This document shows, piece after piece, positions 42,553-51,263 of a stretch of DNA of 64,000 bases (position 1 is the first letter of the stretch; the number at the start of each line of letters is the position of its first letter). Under the pieces are notes generated by a model. That model was not told where the DNA came from. It was given only the letters and a program-made list of their open reading frames with translations, and made no database searches. The stretch is taken from the NCBI RefSeq assembly GCF_014201195.1, contig NZ_JACHDS010000001.1, forward strand, positions 2,232,001-2,296,000, read 5' to 3'. Source of the stretch: Nocardiopsis mwathae (GTDB lineage Bacteria > Actinomycetota > Actinomycetes > Streptosporangiales > Streptosporangiaceae). A program made the position numbers and the translations under genes.

Positions 42553-45474
42553 TCAGGCTTCCGTGGATCGGCCCTCGCCCAGGGCCCGGTCCAGTTCCGT
42601 GCGCAGGATCGCCTGGAAGGACGCCACGTGCTCGGGGCCCATGAGGGTGTAGTGCTCGCCCGGGACGTCGATGTAGCGGTTCTCCTCGCGAGCGAAGCCG
42701 TCCCAGGGCCGCAGCTGGGTGTCGAGCCAGTCCTCCTTGGTCCCGCGCAGCGGAACCGCGTAGAAGACGCTGAGCGACCGCACGTTCCCGCTGGGCTCGT
42801 AGGTCCGCCCCAGACGCACCAGCGACTGGGCCAAGTCCACCCAGGCCCCGAACTTCGCGACGTCGAGGTCGAGCTCGGCCAGCCGCCCGGGGGGTGCGAT
42901 GTCCATCAGGTAGTCGAGCTGCTGCCGGCGGGTCAGTCCGTCGCGGAGCCGCCCGGGCAGCTCGACGGACTGCTCCTTGGTGATCAGCGACAGGAAGAAG
43001 GCCAGGTTGACCGCTCCCTCGACGAAGTCGAGCTCCGCCATCCGGTCCTGGACGTGGGGCGGCAGGTTGAAGATCCCCACGAAGTCGACCCGCTCCCCCA
43101 GCGCCTCCAGTGCCTTGGCGATCTCGAAGGCGACGATGCCGCCGTAGGAGTAGCCCGCCACGGCGTAGGGGCCCAAGGGCTGCTCGTCGCGGATGGCCCG
43201 GACATAGCACTCGACCATCTCGCCGAAGGTGGCGAAGTAGTCCTCGCCCTCTCCGAAGCCGCGGGCGCGCAGGGCATGGAAGGGGCGCTCGCTGACGAAG
43301 TACTTGGCGAGGTTGACGAACACCAGCACCTCGCCGACCCCGGGGTGGACGCAGAATAGCGGGGTCTTGTCCCCGCTGAGCTGCAGGGGCACCAGCGGGT
43401 CGTAGGGGGCGGCCGCCCCCTGGGAGCCCGCCTGGCCGCCGCCTCCCCCGGCGCCGTCGATCCGCGCGGCCAGCTCGCGGATGGTCGGTGCCCGCAGGAT
43501 CCCCACGACGGGCAGGTCGCGCAGGCCGAAGGCCCGCTCGACGTGGCCCTTGAGCCGCAGGATGTCCAGCGAGGTCCCGCCCAGGTCGAAGAAGCTCGCG
43601 GTGGCGCTGATCTCGGCCGGGTCGGCGTCGAACATCTCGGCGTAGATCTCGGCGAGCGCGGCCTCGGTCTCACCGACGGGGGCGGTGTAGCCGCCCAGCC
43701 GGCGGGTGACCAGGGCGGCGACGTCGGCCTCGGCCGCGGCGAACTCCCCGGCCTCCAGGCGTTCGCGCAGCTGGGAGCGCTGGATCTTGCCGAGGCTCGT
43801 CTTGGGGACCGCCGACATCGGCAGCGGCAGGATGAGCGAGGGGCGGAACCCCCAGTGCAGCACGGTGCTGCTGCGGATGGCGACGATCAGGCGGTACAGG
43901 TCGGCCTCGCCGTCATCGCCCGCCCCGTCCGCGGCACCGCCCTGTCGGCGCAGGTCGGGCGCGAAGAGGACGGCGAGCTGCTCGGTGTCGCTGCCCTGCG
44001 GGCGGATGGGGAAGGCGGCGATGTACGACTTCGCCACCCCGTCCAGGCGCTCCAGCACGGTCTCCAGGTCGTGGCTGAAGTAGTTGACGCCGTTGACGAT
44101 GATGCTGTCCTTGCTCCGGCCGACCAGGGTGAGCCGGCCGTCGTCGATGCGTCCCCGGTCCCCGGTGCGGAACCAGCCGTCGGGGGTGAAGGCCGCGGCC
44201 GTGGCCGCGGCGTCGCCGAGGTAGCCGTCGAACACCATGGGACCGCGCACCTGCAGCTCGCCGTCGCGGCCGCCGGGCAGCGGCGCGTCGTCGGCGCCGA
44301 CGACGCGCATCTCCAGCCCCGCCACGGCGCGGCCCAGCGAGGCGAACTCCTGCCCGTCGTCGACGTCGGGGAAGTCGAGGGAGAAGACGCTTCCGGCGCA
44401 CGTCTCGGTCATGCCGAACGCCGGGGACACCACGCCGCGGTCCAGGCCGAAGGGGGCGAGGCGGTCGAGGAAGCCGCGCACCGTGGCGCAGACGGTGGCC
44501 TCACCGCCGGAGATGACCCGGCGCAGGGCGGACAGGTCGGGGGTGAATCCGTCGTCCAGCCGGTCCATGGCACGGTTGAGCTGGGCGAACAGGAAGTTGG
44601 GGGTGAAGGTGAGGGTGACCCGGTGGGCGTCGGCCAGCCGGAGGAAGCGCAGCGGGTCGCCGAGCACGGACTCAGGGGCGACCTGTACCTGCGTGGCGCC
44701 GACGCTCGTCGGGAGCAGGTGCATCTCGATCGCGGAGATGTGGTCGAAGGAGATCCAGTTCATCGTGGTGTCGCACGCAGTGGCGCCCAGGCGTTCCGCC
44801 TTCGCGGGCAGGGCAGCCAGCAGGTTGGCGTGCGACAGCCGCACGGCCTTGGGGTGGCCGGTGGATCCGGAGGTGAGCATGAGCAGTGCGGTGTCGTCAC
44901 GCTCCGCGCGATGGTATGCGCTTTCCGGAGTGGCAGAGGTGAGTTCCCCGATCAGGCGCACGGACAGGTCGGCGGCGTCGCCCGCTTGGGGGAGCTCGTC
45001 GCACAGGGCTTTGGTGGTCAGCCACAGGGGGCGCTCCAGCAGGGCGTCGACGTGGCGCACCTGCTGGGACCAGCGGGCGGTGTCGGTGGCCTGGGGGCGC
45101 AGCGGGCAGGGGACGAAGCCGCCGAGCACGCATGCCCAGAACGCGGGCACGTAGTCGTCGGGTTGTCGGAGGAGCAGGACGACGTTGTCCCGGGGCCGCA
45201 GGCCCGCGGCGCGCAGTCCGGCCAGTAGGCGGGAGGCCTCGGCCAGGAGTGTGGGATAGGACTGGGCGACGGAATCCCGCGGGTCGTCGGCCGCGGGGTA
45301 GCGGAGCCCGGTGCGCGGGTGGTGTTCGACGGCGTGGGTGAGCAGGTCGGCCACGGTGTGGAACGAGGTCCACGGTGCGGCGTCCGGTAAGTGGACCGGA
45401 CCGGGGCCGAGGGCGTGCGCGGGCGGTGCGGCCCCCGTGCCGGCGTTCGGTTCGGTCGGAAACGGGATGGACAT
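42553..45474 (-). CDS. NRPS-like A-T-TE synthetase (arylpyruvate-dimerising, polyporic acid synthetase-like)
   Basis: 973 residues. An adenylation domain (about 35-590) has LLMLTSGSTGHPKAVRLSHA, FGMTETCAG, GWFRTGDRG, SKDSIIVNGVNYFSHDLETV and VPKTSLGKIQRS. The carrier domain has phosphopantetheine Ser635 (DLGGTSLDI). The thioesterase (about 720-970) has GYSYGG with nucleophile Ser776 and late His941 (GEHYTLMG). There is no condensation domain. The A-T-TE order and FDHISAIEMHLLP region fit the enzymes that dimerise arylpyruvates to quinones or furanones (fungal TdiA/AtrA, bacterial RalA, EchA). The substrate is inferred. Translation starts at an ATG preceded by GGGGAG. It heads a four-gene operon. 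Confidence 0.86.
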   Translation of the reverse strand: MSIPFPTEPNAGTGAAPPAHALGPGPVHLPDAAPWTSFHTVADLLTHAVEHHPRTGLRYPAADDPRDSVAQSYPTLLAEASRLLAGLRAAGLRPRDNVVLLLRQPDDYVPAFWACVLGGFVPCPLRPQATDTARWSQQVRHVDALLERPLWLTTKALCDELPQAGDAADLSVRLIGELTSATPESAYHRAERDDTALLMLTSGSTGHPKAVRLSHANLLAALPAKAERLGATACDTTMNWISFDHISAIEMHLLPTSVGATQVQVAPESVLGDPLRFLRLADAHRVTLTFTPNFLFAQLNRAMDRLDDGFTPDLSALRRVISGGEATVCATVRGFLDRLAPFGLDRGVVSPAFGMTETCAGSVFSLDFPDVDDGQEFASLGRAVAGLEMRVVGADDAPLPGGRDGELQVRGPMVFDGYLGDAAATAAAFTPDGWFRTGDRGRIDDGRLTLVGRSKDSIIVNGVNYFSHDLETVLERLDGVAKSYIAAFPIRPQGSDTEQLAVLFAPDLRRQGGAADGAGDDGEADLYRLIVAIRSSTVLHWGFRPSLILPLPMSAVPKTSLGKIQRSQLRERLEAGEFAAAEADVAALVTRRLGGYTAPVGETEAALAEIYAEMFDADPAEISATASFFDLGGTSLDILRLKGHVERAFGLRDLPVVGILRAPTIRELAARIDGAGGGGGQAGSQGAAAPYDPLVPLQLSGDKTPLFCVHPGVGEVLVFVNLAKYFVSERPFHALRARGFGEGEDYFATFGEMVECYVRAIRDEQPLGPYAVAGYSYGGIVAFEIAKALEALGERVDFVGIFNLPPHVQDRMAELDFVEGAVNLAFFLSLITKEQSVELPGRLRDGLTRRQQLDYLMDIAPPGRLAELDLDVAKFGAWVDLAQSLVRLGRTYEPSGNVRSLSVFYAVPLRGTKEDWLDTQLRPWDGFAREENRYIDVPGEHYTLMGPEHVASFQAILRTELDRALGEGRSTEA

Positions 45475-45872
45475 CGATCATCTCCCCGTATTCGAGTCTG
45501 AAGGCTTCCCGGCGATGTCCGGATGCCGCTCCCGGCCGAAGTGGAATATCGCCGGGAACGGAGGAGGTGACGGCGCCAGACCACCGATCCGACGACCACG
45601 TATTCACCGGTCGGTGGTCCGTCGATCGACCGCCGGGCAGGACGCCCCCTCCTTTACAATGGACCGCGAAAGACCTGCACATTCACTTCTCACCAGGCGT
45701 TGAACACCACACACAAGGAATGTGACGAGGAATTTCGCCAATCGCCCCGAATTTCGAATACCAGGCCAACACAGGGGGGAGATCGATTCAATGTGCAGTG
45801 AATCACACTCCGGTTTGGGACTTCGTTCCCTTGCGGCCGCCCGGGATGCGGCTCCGGCCCCGGAGCGCAGGG
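45475..45872. other. 398-base non-coding region upstream of the A-T-TE gene
   Basis: No gene is seen. It is locally AT-richer and must contain the promoter of the four-gene minus-strand operon. An 11-bp perfect inverted repeat lies at 45506-45558. On the other side it ends at the stop of the minus-strand DoxX-like gene. Confidence 0.6.
45506..45558. promoter_or_regulatory. Perfect 11-bp inverted repeat in the leader of the A-T-TE operon
   Basis: TTCCCGGCGAT (45506-45516) and ATCGCCGGGAA (45548-45558) are perfect complements separated by 31 bases, 32-84 bases upstream of the A-T-TE start. It could be an RNA leader structure or a regulator site. Confidence 0.5.
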
Positions 45873-46250
45873 TCACATCGCCAGCAGCCGGGTCGCCAGC
45901 GCCGCGGCCGAGAGCGCGAGGAGGACGGCGGCAGGCGCCATGCTCTTGACCGGGTCACCCTGCCTGACGTGGAATCCGAGCGCGAGGACCATCAGCACCG
46001 ACAGCCCCGTCGCGGCGGCGGCACCCAACCAGGCGGCCTGCGCGATCCCCAGCCAAACGCCCAGCAGGCCGACGATCAATCCGGCCCCGCCGAGCACTTC
46101 GAACACCCCGGTCAAACGCATGATCCGGAGGTCGAGACCCAGGCCGACCGTCTGGTCCACGGCACTTTTCAGTGCCAGCGCCTTGGGGACACCGATGGCC
46201 AGTACCGCCACGGCGAGAAGAACGGCCAGGACCATGGCGGCGATGAGCAT
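45873..46250 (-). CDS. DoxX family membrane protein
   Basis: 125 residues from the ATG at 46250 (GGAGGCAGGC upstream). It has four predicted helices ([69 protein letters not shown]). This fits the DoxX/DoxD-like family, whose members are linked to thiosulfate:quinone oxidation, redox stress and quinone detoxification. It is divergent from an HxlR regulator with a 46-base spacer, a typical repressor-target arrangement. Confidence 0.82.
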   Translation of the reverse strand: MLIAAMVLAVLLAVAVLAIGVPKALALKSAVDQTVGLGLDLRIMRLTGVFEVLGGAGLIVGLLGVWLGIAQAAWLGAAAATGLSVLMVLALGFHVRQGDPVKSMAPAAVLLALSAAALATRLLAM

Positions 46251-46296
46251 GCCTGCCTCCCGTATTGTTGATCGCGAACCCACAGACGTGAGGAAC

Positions 46297-46734
46297 ATGA
46301 TGGCCGATATAACGCAGGTGACGAAAGACGGAAAATCCATGTTCGGAACGAACACCGGTGTTCCTTACGAGGTCCCAGGACATGTCGGCCGGTGTAATGT
46401 CCGAGATGTCCTGGACCGCATCGGCGACAAGTGGAGCGTCCTGGTGATCGCACTGCTCGGCGACGGACCGTTGCGCTATTCGGAACTCCGCCGCCGGATC
46501 GACGGCGTGTCGCAGCGGATGCTCACCCTGACCCTGCGGAACCTGGAACGCGACGGCCTGGTGGCCCGCACGGTGACCCCGCAGACGCCGCCCCGCGTCG
46601 ACTACGCGCTCACCGAGCTCGGGCGCACCCTGTTCGAGCGCCTGCGCCCCGTCCTCGACTGGGCCGAGGAGAACCACGCCTCCATCGCCGCCAGCCGCGA
46701 GCGCTACGACGGCGCGCCGGAACACACCCGATGA
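46297..46734 (+). CDS. HxlR (DUF24) family regulator with conserved cysteine
   Basis: 145 residues from ATG 46297 (a second ATG follows at once). A winged helix of the HxlR/DUF24 family is clear ([56 protein letters not shown]). Cys33 in GRCNVRDVL is at the position of the redox-sensing cysteine of YodB, CatR and HypR, which respond to quinones and disulfide stress. It probably controls the divergent DoxX gene; a quinone from the neighbouring operon is an attractive signal (inference). Confidence 0.88.
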   Translation: MMADITQVTKDGKSMFGTNTGVPYEVPGHVGRCNVRDVLDRIGDKWSVLVIALLGDGPLRYSELRRRIDGVSQRMLTLTLRNLERDGLVARTVTPQTPPRVDYALTELGRTLFERLRPVLDWAEENHASIAASRERYDGAPEHTR

Positions 46735-46738
46735 GACG

Positions 46739-46779
46739 GCGGCGGCCCCCAGTCCGGCCGAGGACCGGAGGGCCGCCGC
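46739..46779. terminator. Hairpin terminator after the HxlR gene
   Basis: GCGGCGGCCC pairs with GGGCCGCCGC, with a shorter nested stem inside, starting 4 bases after the HxlR stop. Confidence 0.7.
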
Positions 46780-46861
46780 AGGGAGTGGGGGTTCGCCGGG
46801 CGGCCTTGTGGGCGAGCATGTGCGGGGTGGTCGGCGGGAAAAGCAGCGGCGAGGGCGAGTG

Positions 46862-46889
46862 CGTGGTGGGGCGCCGCTGCCCCACCACG
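46862..46889. terminator. Second hairpin downstream of the HxlR gene
   Basis: CGTGGTGGGGC pairs with GCCCCACCACG around a 6-base loop, 128 bases after the HxlR stop. It may be a back-up terminator or a leader structure of the oxidase. Confidence 0.5.
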
Positions 46890-47049
46890 GTCGGCGGCGC
46901 CCTCGGGGCGGGAATGCGCTTTCCGTGGGCGGGCGGGTTCCGGACATGCCGGAGTGAGGATGGCGGACGGCCCCATCCGCCTGGCGCTCGATTCATCCGG
47001 CTCCCGTGAATGACCATGGGATCCGATCGGGCACAACGGACGCCATCGG

Positions 47050-48081
47050 ATGCCAACCCATGATCACCGCAGAAGGCCGCCCCCGGAGCGGGATCCGTTC
47101 CGGGCCGCGAACGAACCCGCCCAGCGCTTGGTCAGGCCCACCGACGACATCATCGATGCGGTCGAGGAAGAGCGCCCCGGTACGGGGCGGGAACGAACGT
47201 TCGGCATTCGCGCCACCGAGTCCGAGCTCACGCTCGGCCGACGTTCGGTGCCGACATGGAGCTACGGTGACGCCCTCCCCGGCGAGGCACTGCGGCTCAC
47301 CGCGGGTGACACTCTCTTGGCCACGCTGCACAACCGGCTCCCGGAGCCGACCTCCATCCACTGGCACGGCCTGGCCATGCGCAACGACATGGACGGAGCG
47401 CCGCCGGCCACCCAGAAGGCCATTCCCCCCGGTGGAGAGTTCACCTATCGCTTCATCGCGGACACCCCCGGCACCCACTGGTTCCACCCGCATGTGGGAA
47501 CGCAGCTCGACCGCGGCCTCTACGCGCCGATCATCGTGGACGACCCCCGGGAGCCGCTCTCCTACGACGAGGAGTGGATCGTCATGCTCGACGACTGGCT
47601 GGACGGGATCGATTCCACCCCGGACGACGTGCTCGCCGCAGTGCGCCCCGACGAACTCGACGGCGAGGTCGTGCACGCCACGGACCTGGCGGCGGAGGAA
47701 TCGGTTCGCCTGGAGGAGCGTGACCCGGAGATCGAGCACCGGATCGAGCTGACCGGCGGCATGGCCGACTACGACTGGGCGATCAACGGACGCGCCTTCG
47801 ACCACGGCGCCCCCACCGACGGTGCGTTCGAGGTGCGCCAAGGGCAGCGGGCACGGTTCACCTTCGTCAACTCCACCGAAATGTGGCACCCGATGCACCT
47901 GCACGGCCACACCTTCCAGGTGGGGCCGCAGGGCCCGCGCAAGGACACCCTCATCGTGCTGCCGGGCCAGTCCCTGGCCTGCGACTTCGACGCGACCAAA
48001 CCCGGACTGTGGCTCGTGCACTGCCACAACCTCTACCACGGGGAGGCCGGGATGATGGGCCTGCTGGCCTACACCGCCTGA
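47050..48081 (+). CDS. Multicopper oxidase (two-cupredoxin, laccase-like)
   Basis: 343 residues. All four copper-binding motifs are present: SIHWHGLAM, THWFHPHVG, MWHPMHLHGHTF and VHCHNLYHGEAGMM. Only the first and last cupredoxin domains are evident, so this is shorter than three-domain CopA/CueO-type oxidases. The N-terminus (MPTHDHRRRPPPERDPFRAA) shows no hydrophobic Sec or Tat signal, which is odd for this family and suggests a cytosolic or unusually exported enzyme or a wrong start. It converges on a copper ATPase gene. Confidence 0.88.
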   Translation: MPTHDHRRRPPPERDPFRAANEPAQRLVRPTDDIIDAVEEERPGTGRERTFGIRATESELTLGRRSVPTWSYGDALPGEALRLTAGDTLLATLHNRLPEPTSIHWHGLAMRNDMDGAPPATQKAIPPGGEFTYRFIADTPGTHWFHPHVGTQLDRGLYAPIIVDDPREPLSYDEEWIVMLDDWLDGIDSTPDDVLAAVRPDELDGEVVHATDLAAEESVRLEERDPEIEHRIELTGGMADYDWAINGRAFDHGAPTDGAFEVRQGQRARFTFVNSTEMWHPMHLHGHTFQVGPQGPRKDTLIVLPGQSLACDFDATKPGLWLVHCHNLYHGEAGMMGLLAYTA

Positions 48082-48101
48082 GGGTGATCGAGCTCGCGGA
48101 G

Positions 48102-48142
48102 GCGGCGGTGCCCAACGGCCGCAGGCCCGAAAGCACCGCCGC
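48102..48142. terminator. Hairpin between convergent copper genes
   Basis: GCGGCGGTGC pairs with GCACCGCCGC across a 21-base loop between the oxidase stop (48081) and the P-type ATPase stop (48188). Confidence 0.6.
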
Positions 48143-48187
48143 TGCAGCGAGCGAGGAACCCGAAGGCGCAAAACAACACCCCTGACG

Positions 48188-50716
48188 TCAGCCCCGCGCC
48201 TGCTCTCGGGCCGCACGGGTGCGGGCGTCGCCCGGATCCGCGCGGTGCGGGGCGTCGGGGCTCCAGCGGCGGAGGCGGGAGGCGTTGGTGACCACTGACA
48301 AGGAGCTGAGCGCCATGGCGGCGGCCGCGATCATCGGGTTGAGCGTGATGGCCCACAGCGGGTAGAGCACACCGGCGGCGACCGGCACGCCGGTGGCGTT
48401 GTAGATGAACGCGAAGAACAGGTTCTCGCGGATGTTGCGCATGGTGGCGCGCGAGAGCCGGATCGCCGTCACCACGCCGGACAGCGACCCGGAGATGAGC
48501 GTGATGTCGGCGGCCTCGATGGCCACGTCGGTGCCGGTGCCGATCGCCATGCCCACGTCGGCGGCGGCCAGTGCCGGGGCGTCGTTGATGCCGTCACCGA
48601 CCATGGCCACGGTGCGCCCCTCGTCCTGCAGGCGGCGGATCTCGTTCGCCTTGTGCTCGGGCAGCACTTCGGCCAGGACGCGGTCCACCCCGATCCGTGC
48701 GGCGATGGCCTGGGCGGTGCGCGTGCTGTCACCGGTGATCATGACCACGGTCAGCCCGAGCCGCTGCAGGTCGGCGACTGCCGCGGCGGAGTCCTCCTTC
48801 AGGGTGTCGGCGACGGCGAGTACCCCGGCGGGGCGGCCGTCGATCGCGGCGAGGACGGGCGTCTTTCCTTGGACGGAGAGCTCGGCCGCGACCGGCGTGA
48901 GCGGTGCGGTGTCGACTCCGGCGTCGTCGAGCAGCCGGGCGGTGCCCACCAGGAGGGCGTGGCCGTCCACGGTGGCCCGGACGCCCTTGCCGGTGATGGA
49001 GTCGAAGTCGCCGACTGCGGGCGGTGCCAGTCCGCGGTCGCGCGCTCCGGCGAGGATCGCGCCGGCCAGGGGGTGCTCGCTGGTCTCCTCGGCACCGGAG
49101 ACGAGCCGCAGCAGGGTGTCCTCCTCGATGCCGTCGGCCGGGTGCACGTCGGTGAGGACGGGCGCCCCTGCGGTGATGGTGCCGGTCTTGTCCAGGACGA
49201 CGGTGTCCAGCTTGTGGGCGGTCTCCAGGGCCTCCGCCGAGCGGATGAGGATGCCCGCCTGCGCCCCCTTGCCGGTGCCGACCATGACCGACAGCGGCGT
49301 GGCCAGGCCCAGCGCGCACGGGCAGGCGATGATGAGCACGGCGACGGCCGACACCAGTGCGAGGGTGAGTGCGGGTGGCGGGCCGAGGGTGAACCACGCG
49401 GCGAACGCGACGATCGCGATGGCGATGACGGCGGGCACGAAGTAGCCGGAGACCGCGTCGACGAGCCGCTGGATCGGGGCCTTGGACGCCTGGGCCTGCT
49501 GGACCAGGCGGATGATCTGGGCGAGCATGGTGTCGGCCCCGACCTTGGCGGCGCGCACGCGCAGACTTCCGGTTCCGTTGACGGTCGCGCCGATCACGGT
49601 GTCCCCCGCCCGCTTGGTGGAGGGCATGGGCTCGCCGGTGACCATCGACTCGTCCACCGCAGAAGCCCCGGACAGCACCTCGGCGTCGACCGGCACCTTC
49701 TCTCCGGGCCGGATGACCAGCTCGTCGCCGACGGCCACGTCCTCGATGGGGATCTCGGTTTCGGTTCCTTCGCGGATCACCCGGGCGGTGCGGGCCTGCA
49801 GCCCCAGGAGTGCCCGGATGGCCTCGCCGGTTCCGGCCCTGGCCCGGGCCTCCAGCAGGCGTCCGAGCAGGATCAGGGTGAGGATCACCCCGACCGCCTC
49901 GAAGTAGACCTCGCGCACGTCGGCCGGGAACACGCCGGGGACGACGGTGACCAGGACACTGTAGACGTAGGCAGCGGTCGTGCCGAGCGTGATGAGGCTG
50001 TTCATGTCCGCGGCGCGGTGGCGCAGGGTGAGCCAGCCGGTGATGTGGATCGGCCAGCCGGTGTAGAACATGACCGGCGTGATCAGGGCCAGCTGCACCC
50101 AGGGGATGAGCACCCAGGGCAGGACCCGGTCGGCGCCGAACACGTCGTGGGCCATGACGGCGATCAGCACCGGCAGGGTGAGGACGGCGCCGACGGCGAC
50201 CCTGCGGGTCAGGTCGGCGACCTCGGCGCGCCGCTCGGCGGCCTCGGTGTCCTCGGCGGGGCCGCCGGGCCCGGCCACGCCCGGCTCGGCGGCGGTCGGG
50301 GCGCGTCCATCGGGGGCGGGCTCCGCCGATGGAGCGTCCTCAGCCGGTTCGACCAGGAGTGTCCCGTGGATCATGTTCATGCCGCAGGCGAAGCCGAACG
50401 ACCCCGCACGGTCAGGGTTGAGCCGCACGGTGGTGCGGGCGTGCGCGGGAAGTCCGGCGGAGACCTGGAGGTCGGAGAAGACCACCCGGGACGTGCACTC
50501 CCCTGCTTCCTGGCGGTCGAACACCAGCTCCAGCGGTGTGCCCTGGCGGACCCGGATGACGCTGGGGCTGTAACCACCCTTGACCGTCACCTCCGCCCGC
50601 TGAACCGCGCCCTCGGCCCGGGCCGCCGTGGCGCGGCGCGGCCCGAAGAAGAACCAGCCCAGGCCCGCGACGAGCAGGGCCGCCGTGAGGACCACGACGA
50701 TATCGACGGCATCCAT
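48188..50716 (-). CDS. Copper-translocating P1B-type ATPase with N-terminal cupredoxin domain
   Basis: 842 residues. The core is a P1B ATPase: TGEPMP, the transmembrane CPC (C465-P-C467), phosphorylated Asp509 in DKTGT, HP loop [10 protein letters not shown] and [11 protein letters not shown]. The C-terminal transmembrane pair carries the [11 protein letters not shown] and MAMSS-like ([18 protein letters not shown]) segments of Cu+ pumps. Instead of the usual HMA domains the N-terminus has one membrane anchor and a cupredoxin-like fold (about 40-125) with [10 protein letters not shown] and [11 protein letters not shown]. The start is the ATG at 50716. A CsoR-like GC-rich dyad lies 35 bases upstream. 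Confidence 0.93.
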   Translation of the reverse strand: MDAVDIVVVLTAALLVAGLGWFFFGPRRATAARAEGAVQRAEVTVKGGYSPSVIRVRQGTPLELVFDRQEAGECTSRVVFSDLQVSAGLPAHARTTVRLNPDRAGSFGFACGMNMIHGTLLVEPAEDAPSAEPAPDGRAPTAAEPGVAGPGGPAEDTEAAERRAEVADLTRRVAVGAVLTLPVLIAVMAHDVFGADRVLPWVLIPWVQLALITPVMFYTGWPIHITGWLTLRHRAADMNSLITLGTTAAYVYSVLVTVVPGVFPADVREVYFEAVGVILTLILLGRLLEARARAGTGEAIRALLGLQARTARVIREGTETEIPIEDVAVGDELVIRPGEKVPVDAEVLSGASAVDESMVTGEPMPSTKRAGDTVIGATVNGTGSLRVRAAKVGADTMLAQIIRLVQQAQASKAPIQRLVDAVSGYFVPAVIAIAIVAFAAWFTLGPPPALTLALVSAVAVLIIACPCALGLATPLSVMVGTGKGAQAGILIRSAEALETAHKLDTVVLDKTGTITAGAPVLTDVHPADGIEEDTLLRLVSGAEETSEHPLAGAILAGARDRGLAPPAVGDFDSITGKGVRATVDGHALLVGTARLLDDAGVDTAPLTPVAAELSVQGKTPVLAAIDGRPAGVLAVADTLKEDSAAAVADLQRLGLTVVMITGDSTRTAQAIAARIGVDRVLAEVLPEHKANEIRRLQDEGRTVAMVGDGINDAPALAAADVGMAIGTGTDVAIEAADITLISGSLSGVVTAIRLSRATMRNIRENLFFAFIYNATGVPVAAGVLYPLWAITLNPMIAAAAMALSSLSVVTNASRLRRWSPDAPHRADPGDARTRAAREQARG

Positions 50717-51263
50717 AGCTGATCGCCCCCCGTCCCAGTGTCGCGCTGATCACCCTCTGGGGGTAGTGCCCCGTGCCCCGACATGCCAGGACGGTCGGCC
50801 CGCAGTCGGTTGTGGGCCCGGGGTGCGGTCCGGGCACGCCCGCGACGCCGGGGGCCGTTGACAGCGGCACCACATCCACCGGGCAATCAGGACTTAAACC
50901 TCTTCCTGCGGCATTGGCCGCATCCGGCCACCCCGCTGAGCCCGTGACCTCGGACGGATGTTGAAGGTCGAACAGAACGTGATCACAGGATCCACGTTTG
51001 CCCAGTTCGATTGATCGATCAACAATCCAACGATCACGACGGGTGATTGCCTCGCGGTGCATCTGCCCATTTGACCGATTTTCTCCACCCCTAGCGCTTT
51101 CGTCGCACGATGCCTTAGATTTCCCGACAATTCACCACCCCACATGGTGAACGCGGTCGACGTGCGACCCACAAGGTCCACGGCGACCCCGGAGCCGAGC
51201 CCCGGACCTGCGGATTCGGAGCGCGGTTTCCGATTTGTTAACCCCTTATGAAAGGGCAGGGAA
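50717..51263. other. 547-base non-coding region between copper ATPase and protease
   Basis: No gene is seen. It contains the CsoR-like box (listed separately), a TTGATCGATCAA palindrome at 51011-51022, and a distinctly AT-rich stretch from about 50890 to 51260 that probably carries the protease promoter. Confidence 0.6.
50751..50766. promoter_or_regulatory. CsoR-like operator upstream of the copper ATPase
   Basis: CACCCTCTGGGGGTAG is an imperfect dyad of the TACCC...GGGTA kind bound by the copper sensor CsoR in actinobacteria. It is 35 bases upstream of the ATPase start. No csoR gene is in the window. Confidence 0.5.

Larger units (their letters stand above)
46735..47049. other. 315-base non-coding region with two hairpins
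   Basis: No gene is seen. It contains two hairpins listed separately (46739-46779, 46862-46889) and the AT-poor leader of the multicopper oxidase. No obvious copper-responsive operator was recognised in this stretch. Confidence 0.55.

Noticed and set aside
45798-46271. A plus-strand 157-residue frame across the DoxX gene
   Set aside because: It is antisense to a clear membrane protein with four helices and has Arg/Gln/Gly-rich low-complexity sequence.
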